In this document: one piece after another, positions 33,658 to 43,300 of the stretch | How positions within the stretch are numbered: position 1 is the first letter of the stretch | Layout of the letters: each line of letters starts with the position of its first letter | Assembly (NCBI GenBank): GCA_017893485.1 | Contig: CM030362.1 | Coordinates: forward strand, 184,224,175 to 184,288,174 | Origin: Hemerocallis citrina | Taxonomy: Eukaryota; Streptophyta; Magnoliopsida; Asparagales; Asphodelaceae | DNA: 64,000 nt | Direction of reading: 5' to 3' | The notes under the pieces: model-generated | Databases searched by the model: none | What the model was told of the DNA's origin: nothing | The model's input: the letters and a program-made list of their open reading frames with translations, nothing else | Translations under genes and position numbers: made by a program

Positions 33658-34084
33658 AGGGATTTGGCCTTAGGTCAAAATTGTTCCTTTTGTCTTACTT
33701 ACCCTGAGGATGCTAATCACTTATTCTTAAATTGCTCATTTATTCGTCCATTATGGACGATTTGTATGCAAGCTTAGCAACTCCATAGTCATCCAGACTC
33801 TATTAGCTCATGGTGGACTTTATGGAGGTCTCGTAGAGTCAACAATTCTTGTCTCAAATCATGGGATTTATCCATGATGTCCTTTATTTGGATTATCTAG
33901 AAAGAAATAAATAATCGCATATTCTCAAATACTTCACGCACTATTACTAATTTAATTGAAGATGGTCTTTTTTTTTACTAAATTATGGGCTTCTACTTTA
34001 TCCTAAAACAAAGTTCATGTTCTCCATCTTCATCTTCTTGATGTGGCTTCGGCTTTTTTCTTGCATACTAGCTTTTTACCTCCT

Positions 34085-34321
34085 CAGGGGCGAAGCCAGA
34101 ACAATTTTACCGGGAGGGCCAAGGAAAAATTCTATGACTACATGTAAAAATATAGAGATTTTTTCATAATTTTTTGGGGGGCCAAACAATAAAACTTAGA
34201 ATTCAGGGGGGTCAAATTATAATTTTTTTAGGGTTTATAAAATTTTCAATAGTGTGAAAGGGGTTTTTGAAAATTCTGGGGGGCACGGGCACCTCCGGGC
34301 CCTCACTATGCTCCGCCACTG
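34085..34321. mobile_element. Small hAT-type MITE (237 bp)
   Basis: The termini are CAGGGGCGAAGCCAGAA and, inverted, CAGTGGCGGAGCATAGTG. The flanks are a perfect 8-bp target duplication, TACCTCCT, at 34077-34084 and 34322-34329. An 8-bp duplication and CAG-start termini rich in GGCG are typical of plant hAT elements. It contains G-runs and no ORF, so it is non-autonomous. It sits in the LINE tail. Confidence 0.92.
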
Positions 34322-35165
34322 TACCTCCTTAACCGCGTTTTAATTTACCTATTCTGATATATGAGTTGTCTATTCGTATTGTGCATAACTGAGCTGCCAC
34401 GAGCTACAAGCTTTTTTGTGGGCTTCACCTTCTCCTATATTGCTTGCGCCTTTAGCAAGTATTTTGGCTGCTCTTCACATGGCATTACCTTGTTTTGTAT
34501 GCATATTATCTATATATTTTGGTTTGGTTTGCTGCTTCCGCTTCATTTAAGCAACATACTAAAGTTTAGCGTGTTTCTATGTTTCTTCCTTAATGCTCTT
34601 AGATATGTTCTAAACGTTCTCACTGTTTATTTCCTATGTATGCTATTTGGCAACCTATTGGTTCGTGCTGCCTTGTACATATAGTTAGGTTGTGTGTTGC
34701 CTATGTTTTGTTTTTGTGCGCTTTGTGCTTTCTGTGCTTTTTTCAGGCTCCGGTTGCGGTACCTTTCGGGGCTTCTGTTCTTGTGCACCCTTGTATCTCG
34801 AGATGCTCTGTGTTCTTCGTCTCAATAGAGTGGAGGGTGGTGTTAGGTGGTTGCTGCCATCACAGGTTGCTGCATTTTCTTGTTGTCTCTGTTCTGTCGG
34901 TTGTCTTTGGATTTTTCTTAGCCACCTGATGAGTATCTCACTCCTCTATCATACTCTTTCAGAGTTTTTGTTGTATGTAGCAAACTTATTATTTGCGTTG
35001 TGGCCACATTTTGGCTGTTTGATAGTGGTTGTACATAATTCTTTTTTCGTTGGTTTACTGTTGTAAATCTTTGCATTGTATGCTACTTTCCGTTATTATT
35101 TATATATTAGCGGACTAGAGTCTTTCGACTCTATCCTAAAAAAAACTAAAAAAAAACTAAAAAAC

Positions 35166-35946
35166 TTGATATGGTCTTGCACGGGTGCATTACATTTGTG
35201 TAATTCCTCTTGGCTTTTAATTTTTCATTTTTCTTGAGGGTTCTTAGGTATGAAGATTTGGCTTATATATTGTAAGTTGATCATTAATTTGCTTGCTAAT
35301 TTCGGTTTTTTGTAATAAAAATCCTACTCCTGTAGCAATGAGTGGAATATATACATGGGATGATTGACTTGTATTTACCAAAACTGTAACTTCAAATGCT
35401 AATGATATATATCCATGTTGAGTTGTGCATTTGTTCATTTTATTTTCCATTTCATTGTCATACTAGGCAGCGTTAGTGATATAAACCAAATGATACGGAC
35501 TACCTTTAAAACAGTATAGTTAATTATTTCCAGTTTGATCTTGGACTTATGTTCTCAAAGAAAATTTTGAGGATTGTTCCATAATTTCAAACCCCATTTC
35601 AGTGGTGTTTTCCATTATATGCTTCATGATGCGCAACTTAATATTTTTATTAATAATACGTGACTAATTTAATTCATGGCTTTGGGTTGGATACATGTAA
35701 TATAGTGATTGTTAACCGTCATGGTTTTTGTTTTTTAATAAGATTGTAGCAACACATACCCACCGCTTAGACACCATCATCCCATCATAAAGGAGCTCAT
35801 GCAAGCCGGGTTCGAACCCTCACCTCTTGCTCACTAACTAATAGACTTGCTACTAGACTACTATTGCACTTTCAGTAATTGTCATGGTTAGGAATGGTGA
35901 AGGATAATCACTCTAGTCTGTAGAAGAATATTCCCATAGTACTGTT
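35166..35946. other. Unassigned DNA with one minus-strand SINE-like unit
   Basis: No credible ORF. On the minus strand about 35880-35757 has an A-box-like TAGTCTAGTAGCAAG and a perfect B box GGTTCGAACCC (35811-35821 region), which suggests a tRNA-derived SINE or tRNA relic. The rest is AT-rich and continues, across the copia insertion, into 57081. Confidence 0.4.
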
Positions 35947-36364
35947 TGTTAGAAAATGGGTGCTTTATACCATCATTTACGAACCGATTTTTGAGCAATT
36001 TTTAAGTAAGAACCTCAATAAATTATTGAGAGATCTTGATTGATTTGTGTTCTCCTTCATGAGTAGATCAAAATCATATATTGGTTTGCTAAAAATGGTT
36101 AAGGGGTAAATTAGAAATTGTCTCTCAAAGTGAGATATTTTCATTCTTGAAAATGGTTAACTGAACATAGTCCCACATCGGAAAAATCAAAGGAAATAGA
36201 AGATGATATATAGTAACCTCCTTCTAAGCATTGTAAGATAGCTAGAAGAGAGGCTCTCTCTTGCGCGCACAGGGAGGTGCAAATCTCGGACAGGATGTGC
36301 AGAGCCACTTTTTGCTGCAGTTTTGATTTTTCTTACGTAAACGGTTGAAATAAATGCAGAAACG

Positions 36365-36525
36365 GATCTGTCTACCGTTTCAATGCAGAATTGAATGTTT
36401 TGTATGCCGTTAGACTGAAGGCATTCAAAGGCAATGATTGATGTCTGCCGTTACAGTGTCGGCATTCAATTGAGTGTCTGCCGTTACAATGAAGGCATTA
36501 AAAGCCTTGTCTGCCGTTACGGTTT
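36365..36525 (+). promoter_or_regulatory. Repeated TCTGCCGTTAC motif upstream of the copia TATA box
   Basis: TCTGCCGTTAC occurs at about 36441, 36478 and 36509, with a degenerate copy (TCTACCGTTTC) at about 36370, just upstream of TATAAATA. Short repeats in the U3 part of LTRs often act as enhancers; the role here is inferred. The set is conserved in the 3' LTR. Confidence 0.4.
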
Positions 36526-36537
36526 TAACCCTGGCTC

Positions 36538-36545
36538 TATAAATA
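36538..36545 (+). promoter_or_regulatory. TATA box of the copia 5' LTR
   Basis: TATAAATA lies within CTCTATAAATAGAGG, and the same box is at 56665-56672 in the 3' LTR. Confidence 0.65.
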
Positions 36546-37070
36546 GAGGTCTCCCCTCTCATTTCCTCCGTGCAACAGAAAACTTCTTTTTTTCTCCTCT
36601 CAGTCCTGTTCGTTTCTTCCCTCCTGCTATTTTGGTAAGTCGGTGATAGGATTCTGACGTTGCTGCTCAGTTCGAGAGTGTTCCGGGATAGCTACGTGAA
36701 CACTCTGGTCGTTGCAACCTAGGAGACAGACGCCTTCGTTCATTCCAGCAACCGGAAGAGGCAAAATCTGTTTTAAGGACACTGTGTGATACACAGGCCT
36801 CGGCTTCTCAACTTGTAATCTGATATTGGGTTTTGTAAGTTGTTTATTTATTTATTTATTTTTTCCTTTCGGTTTTTTCCTTTCTCTCCTCTTTTCTTCT
36901 CTGTTTTCTGTGCCTCTCAATCAGATCGAGTTTATTGTAAAAGAATTTTTGTAACAAACTTAAAACAGATTTTTTATTTTCTTAATTTTCGATTTTGAGG
37001 CACGGTTTTTCTTTTTCTTTTCTTTAATCTGGAAAACTTACACTCGTGTTGTGTAATTTTTAGAATCAAA

Positions 37071-39625
37071 ATGACTACTGCATCGGACAATGTTGTTGTG
37101 TCTGAAATGGTCTACGTGCCGGTTGCTGATACGACGCAAGAACCGAATGCTGCTGCAGCACGAGTGCCAATGCCCACCGTTGTACCTGTCTCAGTCTCCC
37201 ATTGGTGAAACCTGGGAAGTTCAACGTGCAGAACTTCAAAGGTGGAAACAAAAGATGATGTTATATCTGACCACACTGATCTTGCAAGATTCTTGAACGA
37301 AGAAACTCCAAATCTTAAGAAAGATGAGCAAGATAACCAAGTCATTGCCGCTGTGGATGCTTGGAAAAGTGCTGATTACTTGTGTAGGAATTACATAATG
37401 AACGAATTAGCTGATTCTTTGTATAATGTATACATTGATAAAATAAAAACTAAAGAACTTTGGGAATCACTAGACCATAAGTATAAAACTGAGGATGCCG
37501 GTGCCATGAAATTCATTGTGGGCCGCATTCTAGACTATAAAATGGTAGATTCTAAAATAGTGATCAGTCAAGTTCAAGAACTATAACTGATCTTGCATGA
37601 AATTAATTCTGAAGGTATGAACTTAAGTGAAAGTTTCTAAGTGGCATGTATAATTGAAAAATTACCACAAGGTTGGAAAGACTTTAAGAATTACCTAAAG
37701 CATAAGCGAAAAGAAATGGGCATTGAAGATCTCATTGTCAGGCTTCGTATTGAAGAAGACAATAGAGGATCTGAAAAGGTTGGACTCATCAGTTATGCAG
37801 CTAAGGTAAATGTAATGGAACATAAACAACGTTCCAATAAGCACAACAACAAGGATCCCAAGTTGGGGCCTAAGGGTGGAATCTCCAAGAAGCTAAAGTT
37901 GCAAGGCAAGTGCTTCAATTGTGACAAAATGGGTCACAAGTCTACTGAATGCAGACTTCCCAAGAAGAACAGGAACAGAGAAGCAAACTTGATTCAAGGC
38001 ATTGCTCAAGATGTTTCCGATATCAACCTCTCATCTGTGATCTCAGAGGTGAATATGTTAGGTTCAAATCCGAAGGAATGGTGGATTGACACTGGAGCTA
38101 CTCGACATGTGTGCTCTAACAGAAGTATGTTCTCCAGTTTTGAACCATTAAAGAATGGGGAGAAGATGTTTATGGGGAACTCGGCTACTTCAGAAATCAA
38201 GAGCCAAGGCAAGGTGATCTTGAAGATGACTTATAAAAAGGAACTGACTCTGAACAATGTTGCATATGTTCCTGAAATCCATAAGAACCTGGTATCTGGT
38301 TTATTGCTTAATAATTACAGATTTCGTTTAGTGTTTGAGTCGAACAAATTTGTTTTGTCAAAGAGTGAAATGTATGTTGGTAGAGGATACATGAGTGGTG
38401 GAATGTTTAAACTCAATATAATGACCATGGTCAAGAATATCAATAAAGCTAGCTCTTCTACTTATATGCTTGAGTCTCCCAATTTATGACATGGTAGATT
38501 AGGACATGTTAATTATGATACTTTGCGAAGACTAATTAACTTGAATCACATACCAACATTCCAAATTGATTCCAAACACAAGTGTGAAAATTGTGTTGAG
38601 GCAAAACTAACAAGATCATCATTTTAAAATGTTCAAAGAAAGACTGAACCTCTTGATCTTATTCACACTGATATTTGTGATTTGAAAATGATACAAACAA
38701 GAGGTGATAATAAATATTTTATTACCTTCATTGATGATAACACGAAATACTGCTATGTATATTTGCTTAAAAGTAAGGATGAAGCTATAGAGAAATTTGT
38801 TCTCTATAAAAATGAGGTTGAGAACCAACTCAATAAGAAAACTAAGGTGCTAAGAAGCGACTGAGGTGGAGAGTATGAATCGTCATTTGCTGAACGTGTG
38901 TTATGCATGGGATTATACATGAAACGACATCGCCTTATTTTCCTCAGTCCAACAGTGTTGCTGAGAGAAAGAATCGTACATTGAAAAAAATAATGAATGC
39001 AATGTTAATAAGTTCTGCTTTGCTACCAAATTTGTGGGGAGAAGTTATTTTTTCAACTAACTACCTTTTGAATAAGGTGTCAAAAAAGAAAGAAGAGAAA
39101 ACTCCATATGAATTATGGAAAGGAAGAAAGTCATCTACAATTACTTGCGAATATGGGGATGTCTCGCCAAGGTGGCAGTACCTCCACCTAAGAAAGTGAA
39201 AATAGGACCAAAAACGGTTGATTGTATTTTCATTGGCTATGCACTTAACAGTAGTGCATATCGGTTCTTGGTATACAAATCCGATATCACTGATATACCA
39301 AAGAACACGATAATGGAGTCTAGAAATGCATCGTTCTTTGAAAATGTATTTCCATGTACGTCAAAGAAGGAACCAAGTTCCTCCAAATGAACACATGACA
39401 CTATTAGTGAAGATAGTGAAGACCAAGATGAAGAAGTTGAGGAGGAACATCGACGCAGTAAAGAATAAGAATGAAAAAAAAAATTTGGTCCAGATTTCTT
39501 GACTTTTATGCTTGAAGATAAACCCCAAACCTTCAAGGAAGCGGTGAACTCTAGTGATGGTCCTCTATGGAAAGAAGTCATCAAGAGTGAAATTAATTCT
39601 ATCTTGCAAAATCATACTTGGGAAC
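37071..39625 (+). pseudogene. Copia gag, protease and integrase, broken
   Basis: ATG at 37071 (MTTASDNVVV). Gag runs through LRNYIMNELADSL-like and KWRKE-like regions to the zinc knuckle CFNCDKMGHKSTEC (about 37915-37956). The protease is WWIDTGATRHVC (about 38083). A pre-integrase HGRLGHVNYDTLRR block follows, then integrase with TDICD, FIDDNTKYCYVYLLKSKDEA and SVAERKNRTL. Frames shift near 37200-37250, 38895 and 39160, and stops occur at 37584, 37638, 38487, 38624, 38862, 39388 and 39466. Several look like TGG or CGA turned to TGA. The sequence stops at HTWEL, where the Tat element is inserted, and resumes at 53968. Confidence 0.88.
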
Positions 39626-40024
39626 TGATATGGTCAAAACAAGGGGTTCAATCGAGACCGTCCAAATGGGGCACGAATCCTACAGCTCAGGGACGAGACG
39701 GTAATTTCACATGCAAACGGGTCCGAAGCGGGCACTGGGTCTCCTTCTCACAGATCCAATAACCCGCAAACGGATCCACCACAGCTGGGCACGGGTTTCA
39801 ACCCGCTGCCAACTCGATCCAGCAAGACACAATCAAGGTCCCTGATTAGATCTAAATCAACGGCCATGATTCACGTCAATCTTTACACTGGGATTTAGGG
39901 ATTAAAATTCCTTATCTGATTGCCAGAATATACCTTATCAGATTACTTTCCCAATCTGTTTACAAGGAGATTATTCTATATCAGACTACGCGGATTACAT
40001 TCCTAAATTGTTCTCTAAGACGCC

Positions 40025-40032
40025 TATAAATA
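40025..40032 (+). promoter_or_regulatory. TATA box of the Tat 5' LTR
   Basis: TATAAATA followed by CCCCCCACCC. The same box is at 53704-53711 in the 3' LTR and at 61221-61228 in the related element at the right end. Confidence 0.75.
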
Positions 40033-40125
40033 CCCCCCACCCATCTCCATTAACAGGTAATCAATCTTTCTCTAGTTAAAGGCTCTTTCATAATCATTTC
40101 TGGTTACTGACTTGAGCGTCGGAGG

Positions 40126-40159
40126 GTGCGTCGCCGGGAACAACCCCGGTGTCTCGCAC
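40126..40159 (+). other. Stem-loop in the transcribed part of the Tat LTR
   Basis: GTGCG pairs with CGCAC and an inner GCCGGG pairs with CCCGGT around a small loop, 34 nt in all. The related element has the same stem at 61322-61355 with a changed loop, where it resembles a tRNA T-arm (CCGGGTTCAACCCCGG). Stem conservation with loop change suggests an RNA structure. Confidence 0.5.
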
Positions 40160-40291
40160 TTTTTGCAGGTGCACGGCGGGAGCGACGATCAGAGTTCAAC
40201 GGAACAGGTATACAGGTTCTCCTATTCAGTTTCCCCAAAGAACTCACAAATTCATCTGTTTGCCCCCACACCGAATTTAGCGGCAACAGAT

Positions 40292-40309
40292 TGGCGCCGT
40301 CTGTGGGAA
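40292..40309 (+). other. Primer binding site of the Tat element
   Basis: TGGCGCCGTCTGTGGGAA, three bases after the 5' LTR. It differs from the methionine-type PBS, and this sequence type is reported for Tat-lineage elements, where it is usually assigned to an arginine tRNA; I cannot test the tRNA match here. Confidence 0.85.
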
Positions 40310-40360
40310 ACTAACGAGTAGAGACCTCTCCTCTTCCCGGTGAACAGGTTTTCTCCAGCC

Positions 40361-43300
40361 ATGCCGCCTCGCAAAGTCAGATCTAGGGGCTCCAATCGAG
40401 CGCCCATCCTTGACCAGCAGGAAGTCCTTCCTGATCCCACTCAGCAACAAGGGCAGCTCCCTCCTACTGTGGAAGAGCCGCTCCAGCGGAACCCTCCACA
40501 TCCTGATCCGAAGGGGCCTAACCCCCAGAAACAGCCTCTTCATCCAGAGAACATACCCAACCACACTGCCTCCAGTGCCTCCATGGCCTCCCATCATCCC
40601 CGAGCCTCTGGTCGCCACGATGCCCATCCCAGACGCCCGGAAGATAAGGACCTTCGTCACCATCTGGACGAAAAGCGGGCTCGGGGAGAAGCCTCCCACC
40701 AAGAACGATCCCCCCGACACCGGGGACACAGGGGGTCCCCCGCCCGAAGAGGGAGAAGAGACTCCCCCGATCACTACCGAAGGAGGCACTCACCAGCAGG
40801 TCGGCAGCAGCATCGGAACAATGAGGCACCCATCACCCGTGCCGAGTTCCAGCAATTCCAAGCTATGGTACAACAGGCCCTCAATCTCCGTCAAAATCCC
40901 AATGAGCCAAGGGCCCCCTCCCCTCGTCCGGTCCGGAGCCCTCGCCAACGTTCCCCTTCTCCTCGACCCGCTCCTACCAATTCCAGACGCACCCCAAGTC
41001 CTCGTCGTTCCCGAAGCTACCATCGCCGCAGTCCTCGCTCCCCATCCTACGAAGACGAGTCCCGTGGCTCGGCAGATCACCGCCGGAGAGATAACACCAT
41101 GAACCGCCGCCTGAACGAGGTGGAAAAACTCTTGGGACGGATAAACCGGGAAGAAGAACTCAGGGGGAGGACCCTCCGTCCTAGCCAACCCCCGTTCTCC
41201 CGGACCATAGTGGATACTCCTGTTCCCTTCGGTTTCAAACCTCCCCAGTTCGAGAACTATACGGGAGAGACCGATCCGGTTGACCACATCGAAGGCTTTA
41301 AGACTTTGATGCTCCTCCATCAAGCGTCCGACGCCCTCCTCTGCAAAACATTCCCTGCAACTCTGAAGGGCCCAGCTCGAGAATGGTACTCTCGCCTTGC
41401 CCCGGCGTCAATATTCTCCTTTGAACAGTTCGAGACCCTGTTCATCACCCACTTCGTCAGCAGCCGAAGGGCCGAGAAGACCAGCATTTCCCTGTTGCAC
41501 CTCCGTCAGCAGAAGGGGGAGAGATTGAGGGACTACGTGAAGAGGTTCACAGCCGAGGCCAGAACTATCGCATCCCTCGACCAATCCGTTGCTACCGCGG
41601 CGTTCCAATCCAACATCCTAAATTCTAACCTCCGCTCCTCCCTCGCCAAAAAACCGCCACATGACTTTTCTGACCTCCTCCTCCGTACTGAAAAGTACAT
41701 CCGAGCTGAAGAGGCCGAGGAACCGCCCAACTGGGAAGCAACCGCCTCCGGGTCTAAGAGGAAGGGAACGGAAGAAGAGGGACCCAAAAAGTTTCAGAAG
41801 GATAATGCTGGCCAGCGCCGGCCTCCCCCTAGATTTGAAAAATTCACTCCCCTCACCACAAACATCTCCGCCATTTTCATGGAAGTCGAAAAAGAAGGGG
41901 TCCTGCCTCCAGCTCCAAAGATGAACACCCCAGCCAAAAGGAGGGATAAAGACAAATGGTGCCGTTACCACCGGGACCATGGGCATGACACCAACGACTG
42001 CCGGGCTCTGAGAAACGAGATCGAAGCCCTCATCCAGAGGGGGCAGCTGGCGAAGTTTGTAAGAAAGGACGGGGCCGAACTTCCTCCCCAGCCTCGGGGG
42101 GCTAACAAACGTCCGGAACGGGAAGAGACGCCAGAATTCGAGGAAGAGCGAGTCCTCCATCTTATCCATGGGGGTCCAATGGGGGGCTCCTCGAACTCTT
42201 CTCGGAAAGCTTTTATTAGGGAAGTAAATTCTGTCCGGGCCACCCCTCCCCCCAAAGGACTCGGAGTGCCCGTCACCTTCTCTGACGACGATCTCGAGGG
42301 CGTCCGCACCCCTCATTGCGACGCACTCGTCATCAACCTTCACATGGCCAATTTCAAAGTCGAAAGAATCCTAGTGGATAACGGCTCCTCCGTTAACATC
42401 CTATTCCTCGATGCTTTTAAGGGGCTGAAGCTCTCCCGAGACAGACTGAAGCCCGCCGGGTATACGCTCCATGGGTTCACGGGAGTGCCGGTGACGATCG
42501 AAGGGGTGATCACCCTCGATGTCACAGCAGGCAAAACTCCTACTACCCGCACGGAGTCAATGGATTTCATGGTTGTAGATGTCCCCGCGGCCTACAACGT
42601 CATTTTGGGTCGGCCCGGCCTAGCCGCCCTTGAAGCCGTCCCTTCTGCCTATCATCTCAAAATGAAATTCCCCACTCGGGCTGGAGTGGGAGAAGTTAGG
42701 GGCAATCAGGAACAGGCCCGCAAGTGTTACATGACCTCCACGCTCGGACCCGTCCTCTCCTTAGAAACACTCGAGATTCCACAAGATGCTGCTCGGCCGA
42801 CTCCCGAGCCAGTCGATGAGCTGGAGGAAATACTCTTCTCGGAGCAGGAGCCGACCCGTAAGTTCTATGTCAGCAAGGCACTCCCGTCCGCCCTACATTC
42901 AAATATTGTGAAATGCATCCGAGCCAACCGGGACCTCTTCGCATGGTCAGCAGCGGACATGCCCGGTATCTCCGAAGAACTCTTAGTCCATCGCCTCAGC
43001 GTTGATCCGGGGTCCAAACCGGTCCAGCAGAAGAGGCGCAAGTTCGCCCCCGAGCGCCAGCTCGCCATCAAAGAGGAGGTAGACAAACTGTTGAAAGCCC
43101 GATTCATACAGGAAGTGAATTATCCGGAGTGGTTGTCCAACGTAGTCATGGTGAAGAAATCCAATGGGACATGGAGAATCTGTATTGATTTCACTGACCT
43201 CAACAAGGCCTGCCCTAAAGATCCCTTCCCTCTGCCGAGCATCGACACTCTGATTGACGCAACCTCGGGACATGAGCTCCTCAGCTTCATGGATGCTTTC

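Larger units (their letters stand above)
19150..35165 (+). mobile_element. L1-type LINE, 3' part, interrupted by CACTA and hAT insertions
   Basis: From 19159 the frame gives the end of a plant L1 reverse transcriptase (ERGLGVLNLR, LGKWLWRIL), then the zinc-binding region typical of plant L1 ORF2 ends. That region is split at 19848/33658 by the CACTA element. Across the junction the frame continues exactly, with DNLNKR joining DLALGQNCSFC and NHLFLNC completing the cysteine/histidine pattern. Stops and frameshifts are frequent, so it is a pseudogene. The 3' end is marked by A-rich runs at 35139-35163. The 5' end near 19150 is truncated, as is usual for LINEs, and a duplicated target is at best weak (ATATGATCTT at 19114 versus ATATGGTCTT after the tail). 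Confidence 0.8.
35947..36956 (+). repeat. 5' LTR of the copia element (1010 bp)
   Basis: Starts TGTTAGAAAATGGGTGC and ends TTTTTGTAACA. It matches 56011-57080 but lacks about 60 bp present there near 56360-56430. No standard TGGTATCAGAGC PBS follows: the next bases are AACTTAAAACAG, so the PBS is lost or unusual. Confidence 0.9.
39626..40288 (+). repeat. 5' LTR of the Tat element (663 bp)
   Basis: Starts TGATATGGTCAAAACAAGG and ends TTTAGCGGCAACA. It contains TATAAATA at 40025-40032 and a stable hairpin at 40126-40159 downstream of the likely transcription start. Confidence 0.96.

Noticed and set aside
34361..35066. Hydrophobic plus-strand ORFs resembling membrane proteins
   Set aside because: T-rich LINE tail translated by chance. 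The three overlapping frames disagree and none has a family resemblance.
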